DNA of 64,000 bases from Zooshikella ganghwensis DSM 15267 (GCF_000428585.1 NZ_AUAF01000002.1:51071-115070); one strand, 5' to 3'; positions 45,693 through 56,669 are shown, counted from the first letter of the stretch. Notes: generated from the sequence alone by a model not told the origin. Numbers and translations are program-made.

Positions 45693-46775
45693 TCATTCAT
45701 CAGGGGTTATGGGTTGCTGATTAGCATGATACAGTGCACTTAACGTATATATATCTTTTAAATGTCGTAGCAGCACCATAATAACCGCAGCAATCGGCAG
45801 TGCCAGCAGCACCCCCACAAAGCCAAATAACTGACCACCAGCAAGAATGGCAAAAATCACCGCCACTGGGTGTAGACCAATCCTGTCTCCCACTAACAGA
45901 GGCGTTAGAACCATTCCTTCCAAAGCCTGTCCCACCAAAAATACCACAACAACCCCAACAAAGGGTAGCCAGGTATCAAACTGGAACACGGCAGCCACCA
46001 ACGCTATGCCAATACCGACAATAAAGCCCATATAGGGAACAATACTTGCCAGTCCAGCGGTTAGCCCAATAATAATGGCAAATTGTAAGCCAACAAGCCA
46101 TAGGCCTGCAGCATAAATTATTCCCAAGCAGAGCATAACCACTAACTGACCTTTTAGAAAAGCGCCTAAGACTTCATCACACTCAAGCGCTAATTTAGCC
46201 ACAACCGGTTCTAAGTTACGGGGTAATAACGAGCCTACTTTTGCCGTCATAACATCCCAGTCACGCAACAAGTAAAAAGTGACAACAGGAATCAAAAATA
46301 AATTTGTCAGCGCAGTAATGATAGCGACGCCAGAGTCAGTGGCTGACTTTAAGATGGGCGTAAGTAGATTACCCGCTGTTTGCCATTTAGACACAATGTG
46401 TCGGGTAACATTATTCACTTTTAAACTTTCTGGGTCGATGCCTAAGTGCTGATAGACCCAAGGAAATGCATTCTCTTCCAGCCAGGCAGCCCAAATAGGC
46501 AACTGATGAATTAATGTTTTAATCTGACCGGCTAACAGTGGAATAAAAATCAGTAAAAGAATGCCAAAAACCAAAGAAAGTACAATAAATACCGTAATTA
46601 CGGCTAATGTACGAGACATGCCTTTTGCTTCAAGCCGGTCGGCAATAGGGTCACCCAAGTAGGCGAGTATCATACCCACCAAAAACGGTGACAAGATAGG
46701 TTTCAGTAAATAGATCAGAATGCCAATGAGTACTAGCATACTGAGCAAAAACCAACGCTGCGTGTAAGTCATCAT
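45693..46775 (-). CDS. AI-2E family membrane transporter (second paralogue)
   Basis: A 360-aa polytopic protein, paralogous to the one at 2335-3417. It shares the family C-terminal core (VPYMGFIVGIG, LVGQALEGMVLTPLLVG, LHPVAVIFAIL) and the N-terminal LSPFLVGMILAYLGDPIADRLE block. Its start overlaps the CDP-alcohol phosphatidyltransferase stop by four bases (ATGA), and its stop abuts hda, giving a three-gene unit as in Pseudomonas. Substrate unknown. Confidence 0.88.
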   Translation of the reverse strand: MMTYTQRWFLLSMLVLIGILIYLLKPILSPFLVGMILAYLGDPIADRLEAKGMSRTLAVITVFIVLSLVFGILLLIFIPLLAGQIKTLIHQLPIWAAWLEENAFPWVYQHLGIDPESLKVNNVTRHIVSKWQTAGNLLTPILKSATDSGVAIITALTNLFLIPVVTFYLLRDWDVMTAKVGSLLPRNLEPVVAKLALECDEVLGAFLKGQLVVMLCLGIIYAAGLWLVGLQFAIIIGLTAGLASIVPYMGFIVGIGIALVAAVFQFDTWLPFVGVVVVFLVGQALEGMVLTPLLVGDRIGLHPVAVIFAILAGGQLFGFVGVLLALPIAAVIMVLLRHLKDIYTLSALYHANQQPITPDE

Positions 46776-47392
46776 GATTTACGCTTAGTTTCCTGCCTGT
46801 ATTTTTGACTCCAAACCCACACATAGTCCAGTCCACTCATGACTGTCACAACAGCCACCGAAAAAATTAAAGCTACAGAAATATAGGTGGGTATTGTCAA
46901 TAATGTTAGATGCATTACTGTCAGCAGGGCCAGCATAATTTGTAAAAATGTGCTTAATTTGCCAATTCTAGAAGGCTTAAATTCATATTGGCCCACAAGA
47001 AAATGATAACTTACAGCACCTGAAACAATGACTAAATCACGAACAATAACAGTAGCTGTTAGCCATAGTGGAAAATGCCCAAGAATCGTCAGCATAATAT
47101 ATGCCGCCATAAGCATTAGTTTATCAGCCAAAGGGTCAACCATAGCGCCAAAACGGCTATGCCAACCGAACTTTCGCGCTAAAAAGCCATCAAGCCCATC
47201 AGATGCGGCCGCAACAATAAACAAAAGCAACGCTAAATGATAGCGCTCAATGAGTAAGCTGTAACTGATGGGAATAATCAGCAACAGCCTGATAATAGTT
47301 AGTAAATTAGGAAGATAACGTAATGCCAAGTGTGTATCCGTCAACTTTATTACTTTACAGCTCACAGTGAACATATAAAAACAAGCTGCCAT
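46772..47392 (-). CDS. CDP-alcohol phosphatidyltransferase family protein
   Basis: A 206-aa membrane enzyme with the complete catalytic signature DGx2ARx8Gx3Dx3D (DGFLARKFGWHSRFGAM then VDPLADK) and about five hydrophobic helices. The arrangement is PgsA-like (phosphatidylglycerophosphate synthase), but several related CDP-alcohol transferases exist, so the headgroup is uncertain. The start is unclear: 47392 has no good ribosome site, and a TTG sixteen codons downstream is an alternative. Confidence 0.82.
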   Translation of the reverse strand: MAACFYMFTVSCKVIKLTDTHLALRYLPNLLTIIRLLLIIPISYSLLIERYHLALLLFIVAAASDGLDGFLARKFGWHSRFGAMVDPLADKLMLMAAYIMLTILGHFPLWLTATVIVRDLVIVSGAVSYHFLVGQYEFKPSRIGKLSTFLQIMLALLTVMHLTLLTIPTYISVALIFSVAVVTVMSGLDYVWVWSQKYRQETKRKS

Positions 47393-47609
47393 AGTTAAAG
47401 CTAGCAGCCTGTATCGCTTAAATACTTGTTTTTTCCCTTTTCACTTTTGCTTGATTTATCTGTCACCCGATTTTAAAGCGTAACCAATCATTCTGGTAAG
47501 CCTATATAAGGCAGTTTATGCTTTTTTCAAGCTTATCATGACTTTATGATGGTTAAGCTTTTTACACTTAGCCATCATACTATTTATAAATGAGAGCCTA
47601 CCATCTAGG

Positions 47610-48836
47610 TTATTGCCCTACCCACTGATACTGTACAAAGCGATCTCCGCCTGCTTGTTGAGGCAATATACTTAGCTTGCTCTCTCGATTTAAACGGGCT
47701 ACCAGTTTTTCCTTCGTACGGTTATCCTTTAAATCAATATCAAATACAACCATAGCGCCAGATACTTTAACCAAGTGCACCGCTTTAACTTCCGTTAGGT
47801 TTTTCAGTAGCTGATTGATATCGGCAAAAGCATCTATCCCTTCAACACCATCAACCGCTAGCCTAACATCATGACTCGTTGCCATAGGCACAGGCAACGT
47901 AGTAGTTGAAGCTACACTGTTATCAGTTGCTGAACCATCGTCACTATTTGTTGCAGCCGGTATTTGCCCTACATCTGTAGTGTTCACCTTTGGCTGTTCA
48001 ACATTATCTATAGCGTCACTTCCATCAGCCGTATCCTGTATATTTGATGTATAAAAGCTAGCTGCGAGTTTAACCCCCATAGCGGCTAACTCATCCGCCG
48101 ATAGCTTACTAAATGACTTACTTTTTTGGGTCTGCTCTGCCAGCAATAACCAGCGACCACTGTAGGTCTGCTCACCCTCCACATAGACTCGTGCAGCTAA
48201 TATGGCACCTGGATTGTAGCGCTGGGAAGCCGTGCGAATTGTATCTGCATATAAACCCCACATATCCACTTCATCCAAAGCAGCAGCATCCTCTAAATCT
48301 AATAATGGCCACATTAATGGCATAGCCTTTTGCTTGGCTTCTTTGGTCAGTGCTTGTAATAAAGGGTGCTGACGATCACTTTCGCCAAGCTGAGTTCGCT
48401 CCCCTGATGCAGACTGAATCAGCCAAACCAATGTATTTGGTCGCTCCGTGGGTTGCCACACTGATATGCTATGATCTTTAAGTAGCCGCTCTATGGCTTT
48501 TTTATCAAACTGCATAACCATTTGCTTTGCTGATACTTCAACACCATCACTCGACAGTGTTGTTTCATCCGTTGACTCAAATCCAAACTGCACAATATAC
48601 ATATCTGCCGTGTTAATAGCTTCAGCAATGCCTGGCATATCGGCAATACCCTCCTGACCAGAGACCTTTTGCAGAACGCGAATAAGCCCTTCTCGCATAC
48701 CTTCATCTTGCTCAGCCGTTGAGCGCACCAGCACTTTCGCTTGATAAAGATCCGATGCCGCTGAAGCGGTCGTCGCCACCAACGAAATAAGTAACAAGAA
48801 TGAAGTTAAAATAAATGTTAGCTGTCGTGAAAACAT
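47610..48836 (-). CDS. DUF2066 domain protein
   Basis: A 408-aa exported protein with signal peptide (about 1-27, ending ASA). The DUF2066 N-terminal region shows LIRVLQKVSGQEG and YIVQFGFES. A low-complexity Ser/Thr/Asp region (about 270-320) precedes a C-terminal beta-rich domain ending QYQWVGQ. GGAAGGAAAG precedes the ATG. It is divergent from purM, the same context as in Pseudomonas. Function unknown; probably periplasmic. Confidence 0.85.
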   Translation of the reverse strand: MFSRQLTFILTSFLLLISLVATTASAASDLYQAKVLVRSTAEQDEGMREGLIRVLQKVSGQEGIADMPGIAEAINTADMYIVQFGFESTDETTLSSDGVEVSAKQMVMQFDKKAIERLLKDHSISVWQPTERPNTLVWLIQSASGERTQLGESDRQHPLLQALTKEAKQKAMPLMWPLLDLEDAAALDEVDMWGLYADTIRTASQRYNPGAILAARVYVEGEQTYSGRWLLLAEQTQKSKSFSKLSADELAAMGVKLAASFYTSNIQDTADGSDAIDNVEQPKVNTTDVGQIPAATNSDDGSATDNSVASTTTLPVPMATSHDVRLAVDGVEGIDAFADINQLLKNLTEVKAVHLVKVSGAMVVFDIDLKDNRTKEKLVARLNRESKLSILPQQAGGDRFVQYQWVGQ

Positions 48837-49192
48837 AGTCTTACTTTCCTTCCTGATCAGCAGGCACTTAATGCTTTACATTGGCATACCAATGGCCTTG
48901 TAACAGAAAAACCACATTAGTCGTACCTTATTTGATAACAAAACCTGGATAGGTACAAACTGCTGTGTCTAATACCTCCTGATTTAACCACTTGGCATAT
49001 AACGAACGCATGATAATAGATACTGCTTTATAAACAGTTACATAGCCTGGCAAGCAAACACTTGCTAAAATACCCGCAATGTGCCGCGCAAGTTACTTAA
49101 AAGTGGTCTAATTAACAAGACAGATTGACACAACTTTAAGACAATTCGTCTTAACGCTTAATTCCAATCACACATTACCTGGGCCTTAAGCC
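48837..49192. other. Divergent intergenic region between DUF2066 and purM
   Basis: 356 bases with no gene. A palindrome-like AGCAAACACTTGCT (49053-49066) vaguely resembles a PurR operator (about 11 of 16 positions), about 130 bases before purM. I regard this as weak, because PurR use in this lineage is unproven. Confidence 0.4.
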
Positions 49193-50263
49193 ATGACTGA
49201 ACGCAGCAAACCATCGACTTCAATGCCATCGGTTAGTTACAAGGATGCAGGCGTTGATATTGATGCAGGCAACCGCTTAGTTGAACGCATTAAACATATT
49301 GCCAGAAGAACTCATCGTCCGGAAGCCCTAGGCGGGCTTGGTGGCTTTGGCGCTTTATTTGAGCTACCCAAAGGCTACCAAGAACCCGTTTTAGTCTCTG
49401 GAACGGATGGTGTAGGAACCAAGCTACGCCTTGCGATGGAGCTCAATCAGCATGACACGATAGGCATTGATCTAGTCGCCATGTGTGTCAATGACCTCAT
49501 TGTCTGTGGCGCAGAACCTCTTTATTTTTTAGATTACTATGCCACTGGCCAGCTCAATGTAGATGTAGCCACCGACGTTATCGGAGGCATTGGGCGAGGT
49601 TGCGAAATTGCAGGCATTTCATTAATAGGTGGTGAAACGGCTGAAATGCCAGGAATGTACCAGGGTGATGACTATGATCTTGCAGGCTTCTGTGTAGGTA
49701 TTGTAGAAAAGTCTAAGATTATTGATGGTAGTAAGGTAGAGCCTGGCAATCAATTGTTGGCACTTGCCTCATCAGGCCCCCACTCAAATGGTTATTCACT
49801 GATCCGCAAACTACTGAAAGACAATAAAGCTGATCTTAACCTACCACTTGGCGACTCAACCCTTGGTGCCAGCTTGTTGGCTCCCACTCAAATTTATGTG
49901 CGCTCACTGGAGATGCTCTGGCGAACTCACCCAATATTAGCAATGGCACATATTACAGGTGGTGGCTTACTTGAAAATATTCCTCGCGTCTTACCCGACA
50001 ACTGCAAAGCCGTTATTGATGGCGGCAGCTGGGACTTACCTCCTGTGTTTAAATGGCTCCAACAAGCAGGCAACATCACTAGCCAAGAAATGTTAAGGAC
50101 ATTTAACTGTGGTATAGGTATGGTGATCTGTGTACCTATCGATAAGGTCGAAGCCATCATTCGGTATTTAGATGCTGCCGGTGAAACAGTATGGCGTGTA
50201 GGCGAAATCCAAACAAAAGAAAAACATGATGACGCGGTAGAAGTACAAAACCTGTCGTTTTAG
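49193..50263 (+). CDS. purM: Phosphoribosylformylglycinamidine cyclo-ligase
   Basis: PurM (356 aa, AIR synthetase) makes aminoimidazole ribotide in purine synthesis. Family motifs: [36 protein letters not shown], and the AIR-synthetase [11 protein letters not shown] and [13 protein letters not shown]. It is followed after 108 bases by purN, the usual pair, whose product acts two steps earlier in the pathway. Confidence 0.97.
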   Translation: MTERSKPSTSMPSVSYKDAGVDIDAGNRLVERIKHIARRTHRPEALGGLGGFGALFELPKGYQEPVLVSGTDGVGTKLRLAMELNQHDTIGIDLVAMCVNDLIVCGAEPLYFLDYYATGQLNVDVATDVIGGIGRGCEIAGISLIGGETAEMPGMYQGDDYDLAGFCVGIVEKSKIIDGSKVEPGNQLLALASSGPHSNGYSLIRKLLKDNKADLNLPLGDSTLGASLLAPTQIYVRSLEMLWRTHPILAMAHITGGGLLENIPRVLPDNCKAVIDGGSWDLPPVFKWLQQAGNITSQEMLRTFNCGIGMVICVPIDKVEAIIRYLDAAGETVWRVGEIQTKEKHDDAVEVQNLSF

Positions 50264-50371
50264 CCTTTCAACAGGGTTAGTGACATACCCACACTAGCCC
50301 TGCCTGGACATCCACTTGATGCTCCTACAATTGGCTCATCGCTGATAAACTTTTCTATGGACACTTTTTCT

Positions 50372-51004
50372 ATGGATATTGTTGTATTAATTTCTGGCAA
50401 TGGCAGTAACCTGCAGGCTTTAATCGATCAGCAACCTGATCACCACTACCGTATTGTCGCCGTCATTAGCAATAAGCCTGATGCCTATGGCCTACAGCGC
50501 GCACAGCAAGCCAATATTCCCACCAAAGTGATTGACCACCAACAATTCACTGACCGTAATGCTTTTGACCAGGCACTGCAAAATAACATTGATAACTTCC
50601 AGCCCGAACTTGTCGTTCTTGCAGGTTTTATGCGCATATTGACAGATAATTTTGTGCGACATTACACAGGAAGAATGATTAATATTCACCCATCATTACT
50701 GCCCAAATATCGTGGTCTGCATACTCACCAGCGCGTCATTGATGCTGGCGACACAGAGCATGGTACAACTGTACACTTTGTCACCGAAGAGCTTGATGGT
50801 GGTCCAATCATTATTCAAGCTGTTATCTCAGTAACAAAAGAAGATACAGCAACTACACTTGCTCAAAAAGTACAGCAACAAGAGCACATTATTTATCCTA
50901 AAGCAGTCGCCTGGTTCTCGGAACGAAAATTAAAAATGGAACACAATAAATGTCTTCTTGATGGCGAACTTTTACCGCCACAAGGTGTTCAAATCAGACA
51001 TTAG
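50372..51004 (+). CDS. purN: Phosphoribosylglycinamide formyltransferase
   Basis: PurN (210 aa) transfers formyl from 10-formyl-THF to GAR. The start at 50372 gives MDIVVLISGNGSNLQALID, aligned with the family. An ATG 15 bases upstream is preceded by the same TTTTCT and cannot be excluded. Catalytic Asn-His lies in MINIHPSLLPKYRGLHTHQ and Asp in EHGTTVHFVTEELDGGP. It abuts the DUF3108 gene. Confidence 0.96.
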   Translation: MDIVVLISGNGSNLQALIDQQPDHHYRIVAVISNKPDAYGLQRAQQANIPTKVIDHQQFTDRNAFDQALQNNIDNFQPELVVLAGFMRILTDNFVRHYTGRMINIHPSLLPKYRGLHTHQRVIDAGDTEHGTTVHFVTEELDGGPIIIQAVISVTKEDTATTLAQKVQQQEHIIYPKAVAWFSERKLKMEHNKCLLDGELLPPQGVQIRH

Positions 51005-51028
51005 ATGACAACAAAGGTTTTTTTGCCT

Positions 51029-51745
51029 ATGAAAACGAAAGGCTTACTTGCATTAGCCGCTGGGTTGGCTTGCTTTACTCATACAGCCTATCTCAATGCT
51101 GATACGTTACAACCTTACAAAGCTACCTATGGCGCTGAAGTATCAAGTATTCCTGTTAAAGGCTCTGCAAGCCGGGAGCTAACAGTCGCCAAAGATGGCT
51201 CTTACCACCTTAGTTTTAGCGCTGACATTGTGATTGTTGATATTGCTGAGCAGTCAAGATTTAGCATTCAAGACAACTATGTCGTTCCAACCTCTTATCA
51301 CTATAAACGAGGTGGGTTTGCCAAAACGAAAGAAGACAGCCTGACTTTCGATTGGAAAAATATGCAAGTGCAGAATCAGGCTGATGAAGAAGTCAAACCA
51401 TTTGCGATCACTAAGCAAACCCTTGACCCTTTAAGCTACCAATTTCAGCTCAGGCTCGACTTGGCTAATGACAAAAAAGATCTCACTTATAAAGTAGCTG
51501 ATGATGATGAAGTCAAAACATACTCCTTCCAGCGTCTTGGTGAGGAAATTATTGACAGTCCGCTTGGCAAATTGAAAACTGTGAAAGTGAAGCGTGTTCG
51601 CGAAAATAAAAAGCGTGAAACAACACTCTGGTTTGCAAAAGAATGGGACTATATTTTAGTACGCCTGCAACAGCTTGAAGAAAGCAAGGTTTATGATATT
51701 TACCTGCAAAAAGCATCCATTAATGGCAAACCAGTAGGTAAATAA
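51029..51745 (+). CDS. DUF3108 domain periplasmic protein
   Basis: A 238-aa exported protein with a signal peptide (about 1-24) and a beta-rich DUF3108 domain (YKATYGAEVSSIPVKG at the start; WFAKEWDYILVRL near the end). In Pseudomonas the homologue follows purN, as here. The start at 51029 gives a clean signal peptide. An ATG at 51005 directly after the purN stop would add eight residues. Function unknown. Confidence 0.86.
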   Translation: MKTKGLLALAAGLACFTHTAYLNADTLQPYKATYGAEVSSIPVKGSASRELTVAKDGSYHLSFSADIVIVDIAEQSRFSIQDNYVVPTSYHYKRGGFAKTKEDSLTFDWKNMQVQNQADEEVKPFAITKQTLDPLSYQFQLRLDLANDKKDLTYKVADDDEVKTYSFQRLGEEIIDSPLGKLKTVKVKRVRENKKRETTLWFAKEWDYILVRLQQLEESKVYDIYLQKASINGKPVGK

Positions 51746-51767
51746 AACCAGCCAATGAGGATGATAA

Positions 51768-52175
51768 ATGCGTTTACTGCATACCATGCTACGTGTAGCA
51801 GATTTAGATAAATCGATTGATTTCTATACACGTATAATGGGCATGAAGCTATTACGAAAGTCAGAAAATACTGAGTATAAATATACACTGGCCTTTGTAG
51901 GTTATCAGGATGAAGCTGATGGCGCTGTCATTGAATTAACCTACAACTGGGGCGTTGATCAGTACGATCAAGGCAGTGCTTTCGGGCATATTGCCATTGA
52001 AGTAGATGATTTATACAAAACCTGTGAGCAGATTCGTACAGCAGGTGGCGTGATCACTCGCGAACCTGGGCCAGTTAAAGGTGGTACCACTGAAATAGCT
52101 TTTGTCCGAGACCCAGACAACTATGCAATCGAACTGATTAATAGTAAACATGCTGGGCAAGGGCTTTCTGGTTAA
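51768..52175 (+). CDS. gloA: Lactoylglutathione lyase (glyoxalase I)
   Basis: GloA (135 aa) isomerises the methylglyoxal-glutathione hemithioacetal to lactoylglutathione. VOC-fold metal ligands are visible: His5 in LLHTMLRV, Glu in VIELTYN, His in GHIAIEVDD and Glu in YAIELIN. GAGGATG precedes the ATG. The length suits the bacterial Ni-type enzyme. A terminator shared with convergent argG follows. Confidence 0.96.
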   Translation: MRLLHTMLRVADLDKSIDFYTRIMGMKLLRKSENTEYKYTLAFVGYQDEADGAVIELTYNWGVDQYDQGSAFGHIAIEVDDLYKTCEQIRTAGGVITREPGPVKGGTTEIAFVRDPDNYAIELINSKHAGQGLSG

Positions 52176-52184
52176 GCCTTTAAT

Positions 52185-52214
52185 AAAAAAACCCGCTTTT
52201 CAGCGGGTTTTTTC
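52185..52214. terminator. Bidirectional terminator between gloA and argG
   Basis: Stem AACCCGCT (52190-52197) with AGCGGGTT (52202-52209), with long A- and T-runs on either side. Confidence 0.93.
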
Positions 52215-52245
52215 ATATCGATATTATTTACCAAATACATTCTAC

Positions 52246-53460
52246 CTAAAGTAGAGCACGTCCTTTATTAGCAGCAATGCGCAGCCGTAATGCATTTAAC
52301 TTGATAAAACCAGCAGCATCTGCCTGATCATAAGCTCCGGCATCGTCCTCAAAAGTGGCAATTGTCTGATCAAATAAGCTTTCAACAGACTGACGCCCGA
52401 CTACTGTAACACCGCCTTTATACAACTTAAGTCGTACTTTTCCATTCACATTAACCTGAGATGCATCAATCATATCCTGCATTAATTTACGCTCAGGTGA
52501 CCACCAGTAACCGTTGTATATAAGTTTCGCATAACGCGGCATCAATTCATCTTTTAAGTGAGCCACTTCCCGGTCGAGGGTAATTGATTCGATAGCCCGA
52601 TGAGCACGCAACATAATGGTACCACCAGGTGTTTCATAACAACCCCGAGACTTCATCCCCACATAGCGGTTCTCAACAATATCTGTCCGTCCTATACCAT
52701 TAGCACCACCCACTTTATTTAAAAAGGTCAGTACTTCTGCTGGTGTCATTGCCTGACCATCAATGGCAACAATATCACCACGCTGATAATCCAGCTCTAA
52801 ATAAGTCGGGGTATCTGGCGCTTGCTCTGGTGCTACCGACCAACGCCACATATCGTCTTCTGGCTCTGCCCATGGGTCTTCCAACAAGCCACCTTCATAC
52901 GAAATATGTAGTAAGTTTGCATCCATGGAATAAGGGGATTTACCCTTTTGCGTTTCTACTGGGATATCGTGTTTATGGCAGTAGTCCAGCAAGCTTTCCC
53001 GGGAGCTAAGATCCCAATCCCGCCAAGGGGCAATGACTTGAATCCCAGGTTTTAACGCGTAAGCCCCCAGCTCAAAGCGAACCTGATCATTCCCCTTTCC
53101 TGTTGCACCATGTGCAATAGCATCTGCCCCTGTTTCATTGGCAATTTCAACAAGGCGCTTGGCAATCAGGGGTCGAGCAATAGAAGTACCTAGCAGGTAC
53201 TCTCCCTCATAAACTGTATTGGCACGGAACATGGGGAAAACAAAGTCTCGGACAAACTCTTCTCGCAAGTCATCAATATAGATTTCTTTAATACCTAGTG
53301 CTTCTGCTTTTGCGCGGGCTGGCTCAACCTCTTCACCTTGACCTAAGTCAGCGGTAAAGGTCACCACATCACATTGGTAAGTGTCTTCCAGCCACTTGGC
53401 AATGACCGAGGTGTCTAATCCCCCCGAGTATGCCAAGACAACCTTATTGATGTCTTTCAT
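52246..53460 (-). CDS. argG: Argininosuccinate synthase
   Basis: ArgG (404 aa, short bacterial form) joins citrulline and aspartate in arginine synthesis. The N-type ATP pyrophosphatase loop is [10 protein letters not shown] near residue 9; the citrulline/aspartate segment shows [16 protein letters not shown] 53460 is preceded by GGAG and matches family starts; a longer frame from 53514 is not needed. A consensus ARG box lies upstream, so ArgR repression is likely. Confidence 0.97.
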   Translation of the reverse strand: MKDINKVVLAYSGGLDTSVIAKWLEDTYQCDVVTFTADLGQGEEVEPARAKAEALGIKEIYIDDLREEFVRDFVFPMFRANTVYEGEYLLGTSIARPLIAKRLVEIANETGADAIAHGATGKGNDQVRFELGAYALKPGIQVIAPWRDWDLSSRESLLDYCHKHDIPVETQKGKSPYSMDANLLHISYEGGLLEDPWAEPEDDMWRWSVAPEQAPDTPTYLELDYQRGDIVAIDGQAMTPAEVLTFLNKVGGANGIGRTDIVENRYVGMKSRGCYETPGGTIMLRAHRAIESITLDREVAHLKDELMPRYAKLIYNGYWWSPERKLMQDMIDASQVNVNGKVRLKLYKGGVTVVGRQSVESLFDQTIATFEDDAGAYDQADAAGFIKLNALRLRIAANKGRALL

Positions 53461-53518
53461 TCGTTTGCTCCAAAAACTACTTGTATATTCCCAAATTACT
53501 AAAGTTATGTTCATGCCA

Positions 53519-53536
53519 AATGAATAATTATTCTAA
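53519..53536. promoter_or_regulatory. ARG box (ArgR operator) upstream of argG
   Basis: AATGAATAATTATTCTAA matches the 18-base ARG consensus (WNTGAATWWWWATTCANW) at 17 positions. It lies 59 bases upstream of the argG start, a usual operator position. Confidence 0.8.
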
Positions 53537-53702
53537 CGACTGTGAATTACTTCGCCTAGAGCAATAGGCACAAACACGACATTTTTTTGTGTCATTATGT
53601 AGCCAGAAATTAACAAGGGAATATAGAGGGCTATTTTTGACAGACTAACGTACCCATCCTCATTGGCTCGCTAGCGATATGGAGCAGCTTCTTATAGATA
53701 CT

Positions 53703-54647
53703 CTACTCAGCGCCTTTTTCTTCTTCTAGAATATTGGTTGCTGGCGGGACAGTTACACTTTCTGAAGGCAGTGGTTTCTTTTCAAGCCGAACGGTAGCAC
53801 GACGATTTCGTGCACGATCTTTTGAAGAATTATTTTTAACAATAGGGTAACGCTCACCATGAAAACGCACTTTCATAATGTCTGATTTAACCCCGCGCGT
53901 AATTAAATATTTCTCAACCGACTCAGCCCGTTGCTTTGACAGTTCTCGGTTATCTAAACGACGTCCAATATCATCGGTATGACCATCAATATAAATCGAC
54001 TGTACTTCCTGATCGGCTTTAACATAAATGGCGATATTATTAAGCTTTTCTTTCGCCTGTTCATTTAATGTGGTTTTACCAGAATCAAACAATACAAAAG
54101 ACCGCCTGATTTGATCAAAATTCACCGGTAACAGCTTCGACAAACAGCCTAAATAATCCTTGTATACCTTTTGAAAATTGACATTTGATAACGCCACTGT
54201 GATGGTTTCTTTATCACTGTACCAGGCCATTCGCTCAAATGCTGGAGCCATACCTTGCTTAAGCTGATTCAACATCCAGCTGGGTAACGGTCCTGTCATA
54301 AAAATGGCTTCTTTACCAGGGTCTACTTGTATTTCCCCCATCACCTGAGCACTTCGGTCATGTCGCCAGGAAGGTAATGACGCAACCAGCATCGCTTTAC
54401 CTTTCTGTATAGGGCTTTGCCAGCTTAACAAACGAAAACCAACGCGCTCACCTGCTCGACGGCGAAAAATCGCCTCACCAAACTCAGGTATAGGGTGATA
54501 AAGATTGCACTCAAAAATAGACCCTTCCATCCGCCATTCAGAACGATCAACTGGCGCTTGATAAATAATGGCACTCACGGGGTATACCCCAAAAAACATC
54601 AACACGAGACAATACTTGATTAAACCCAGAGCTTTATCAAAGATCAT
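53703..54647 (-). CDS. motY: Flagellar T-ring protein MotY (OmpA-like)
   Basis: A 314-aa exported protein with signal peptide (about 1-26). The N-terminal half is the MotY-specific domain (YQAPVDRSEWRMEGSIFECN). The C-terminal OmpA-like peptidoglycan-binding domain is about 190-290 (YIDGHTDDIGRRLDNRELS, KDRARNRRATVRL). MotY surrounds the motor in Vibrio and Pseudomonas and anchors stators. Its place between argG and pyrC matches P. aeruginosa PA3526, which supports this over a generic OmpA assignment. Confidence 0.88.
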   Translation of the reverse strand: MIFDKALGLIKYCLVLMFFGVYPVSAIIYQAPVDRSEWRMEGSIFECNLYHPIPEFGEAIFRRRAGERVGFRLLSWQSPIQKGKAMLVASLPSWRHDRSAQVMGEIQVDPGKEAIFMTGPLPSWMLNQLKQGMAPAFERMAWYSDKETITVALSNVNFQKVYKDYLGCLSKLLPVNFDQIRRSFVLFDSGKTTLNEQAKEKLNNIAIYVKADQEVQSIYIDGHTDDIGRRLDNRELSKQRAESVEKYLITRGVKSDIMKVRFHGERYPIVKNNSSKDRARNRRATVRLEKKPLPSESVTVPPATNILEEEKGAE

Positions 54648-54851
54648 ATGCTGCTTCTCACCCGTTACTTCTTTAAATAGCGGCTAGCAGGTGATGATCT
54701 TTAGCTTTATTCTGTGTTCAGTCCATAACAACATACAACAGTTCAAGGTAATCCAACGCGTCTCTGCAAATAGGCACCCAACAAAACCTAGTAACTCCGA
54801 GTACACTTAGGTAGGATGCCCAAAGAAAATTACTTGGCAAGGCAACTTTTA

Positions 54852-55889
54852 ATGGAACAAATGTTAACAATCACACGCCCTGATGACTGGCATATCCATT
54901 TACGTGATGGTGCGGTTTTAGCAAATACCGTAGCGGATGCAGCACGCTATTGTGGACGCGCGATTGTCATGCCTAATTTAACACCTCCAGTTCAATCCAT
55001 TGATGATGCTCAAGGTTACTTAACACGTATACAGCGAACTATTCCTGCCAACAGCCAATGGCAACCTCTACTCACACTATATTTGACTGACCAAACAACT
55101 CCTGCGCTTATCCAGCAAGCGGCCCAGTCAGGTATTATTTATGGCGTTAAGCTCTACCCAGCAGGCGCAACAACAAACTCTGAAGCGGGTGTGCACGATC
55201 TTACTCCGCTTTACCCAGCATTCGCAGCCATGGAAGAAGCCGGCTTACCTCTGCTTGTTCATGGGGAAGTGACAGATGCTGATGTAGATATTTTCGATCG
55301 AGAACAACGTTTTTTAGCAGAACAACTTGCCCCTCTCTGTACCAAATTTCCTAAGCTGAGCGTTGTTGTTGAACATATTACTACAACGGATGCCGTTGAT
55401 TTTGTGTTAGCCCAAAATGACAACGTGGCTGCAACCATTACTCCACAACACCTGCTTTATAATCGCAATCATATGCTGGTGGGAGGAATTAAACCCCACT
55501 TCTACTGCTTACCCATCTTAAAACGAAGACAGCATCAGGAACGCCTGCGGACTGTTGCAACCAGTGGTAACTCAAAATTCTTTATGGGAACAGACTCAGC
55601 CCCCCACTCCCAACAACGTAAAGAAAATGCCTGTGGCTGTGCTGGTTGCTACAGCGCATTTGCAGCACTTGAGCTTTATGCCGAAGTGTTTGAAGAAATG
55701 GGCGCACTGGATAAATTAGAAGCTTTTTCCAGCTTTAATGGTGCAGACTTTTATGGCCTAAACCGTAACACTGACACCATCACCCTAGTAAAACAGCCCT
55801 GGCAGGTTCCTGAGACGCTGGCATTCGGTAGCGACCGCGTAGTACCATTGCGCGCAGGCGAAATGATCAACTGGCGAATCCTTCCATAA
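54852..55889 (+). CDS. pyrC: Dihydroorotase
   Basis: PyrC (345 aa, class II) closes carbamoyl-aspartate to dihydroorotate in pyrimidine synthesis. The metal site starts [12 protein letters not shown]; the carboxylated Lys lies in [13 protein letters not shown]; later ligands are in [16 protein letters not shown] and FMGTDSAPH. The start at 54852 gives the usual 7-8 residues before RPDDWH; ATGs at 54816 and 54861 are alternatives. It is followed 16 bases later by rnt. Confidence 0.96.
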   Translation: MEQMLTITRPDDWHIHLRDGAVLANTVADAARYCGRAIVMPNLTPPVQSIDDAQGYLTRIQRTIPANSQWQPLLTLYLTDQTTPALIQQAAQSGIIYGVKLYPAGATTNSEAGVHDLTPLYPAFAAMEEAGLPLLVHGEVTDADVDIFDREQRFLAEQLAPLCTKFPKLSVVVEHITTTDAVDFVLAQNDNVAATITPQHLLYNRNHMLVGGIKPHFYCLPILKRRQHQERLRTVATSGNSKFFMGTDSAPHSQQRKENACGCAGCYSAFAALELYAEVFEEMGALDKLEAFSSFNGADFYGLNRNTDTITLVKQPWQVPETLAFGSDRVVPLRAGEMINWRILP

Positions 55890-55905
55890 GAATTAAGGCT
55901 GTAGC

Positions 55906-56550
55906 GTGACTAATGAAGCACCACTAAAACCTCTTATTGCAGAACGATTCCGCGGATTTTTACCCGTCGTTGTTGATGTTGAAACCGGTGGTTTTAATGC
56001 AGCAACTGATGCTTTACTCGAAATCGCGGCAGTCACACTCACCATTGATGCTACTGGACAAATGGTGCCTGAGGACACTATTGATTTTGCAATCAAGCCT
56101 TTTGCTGATGCTAATATTGAGCCAGCCGCTATTGAATTTACAGGTATAGATCCATTCTGCCCTGAACGCCAAGCATCTGATGAGGATGAAGCTCTTAAGC
56201 AGCTTTTTAAGCGTATCCGTAAAGCCATTAAGTCAGGAGGCTGTAACCGCGCTATTTTAGTTGGACATAATGCAATGTTTGACTTGAACTTTTTAAATGC
56301 AGCGGTTATTCGAAACAACCTCAAGCGCAACCCTTTTCACCCCTTTTCCAGCTTTGATACAGCGACTCTCGCAGGGCTAGCTTTTGGTCAAACAGTGCTT
56401 GCTAAAGCATGTGAAGCTGCAGACATCAGTTTTGACTCTCAAGAAGCACATTCTGCCGCCTATGACGCCAATAAAACAGCTGAGCTTTTTTGCAGTATTG
56501 TTAACCGTTGGCAAGCTTTGGGTGGTTGGCCAGTTAACGCTTTAAAATAA
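55906..56550 (+). CDS. rnt: Ribonuclease T
   Basis: RNase T (214 aa) is a DEDDh 3'-exonuclease that trims tRNA, 5S and 23S rRNA ends. Exo [11 protein letters not shown] holds the first Asp and Glu, Exo [13 protein letters not shown] the second Asp, and Exo [18 protein letters not shown] the His and last Asp. GTG is the only fitting start, with AAGG upstream. It is probably co-transcribed with pyrC and ends in a terminator. Confidence 0.96.
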   Translation: MTNEAPLKPLIAERFRGFLPVVVDVETGGFNAATDALLEIAAVTLTIDATGQMVPEDTIDFAIKPFADANIEPAAIEFTGIDPFCPERQASDEDEALKQLFKRIRKAIKSGGCNRAILVGHNAMFDLNFLNAAVIRNNLKRNPFHPFSSFDTATLAGLAFGQTVLAKACEAADISFDSQEAHSAAYDANKTAELFCSIVNRWQALGGWPVNALK

Positions 56551-56595
56551 AAATGATTATTAAACTGCCTAGGGCCTGTTAACACTTAAAAAGCA

Positions 56596-56623
56596 AAAAA
56601 ACCCTGCAAAAGCAGGGTTTTTT
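56596..56623 (+). terminator. Terminator between rnt and the peroxiredoxin gene
   Basis: Stem ACCCTGC (56601-56607), loop AAAA, GCAGGGT (56612-56618), with flanking A6 and T5-6 runs allowing use on both strands. Confidence 0.93.
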
Positions 56624-56669
56624 CTAGCAGCCAAGCTACTTAAATAAGCGCTAAATAAGGCTTAAAACC

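Noticed and set aside
49053..49066. PurR operator upstream of purM
   Set aside because: Only a partial palindrome match (about 11 of 16) and PurR control is not established for this lineage; kept only as a note in the intergenic entry.
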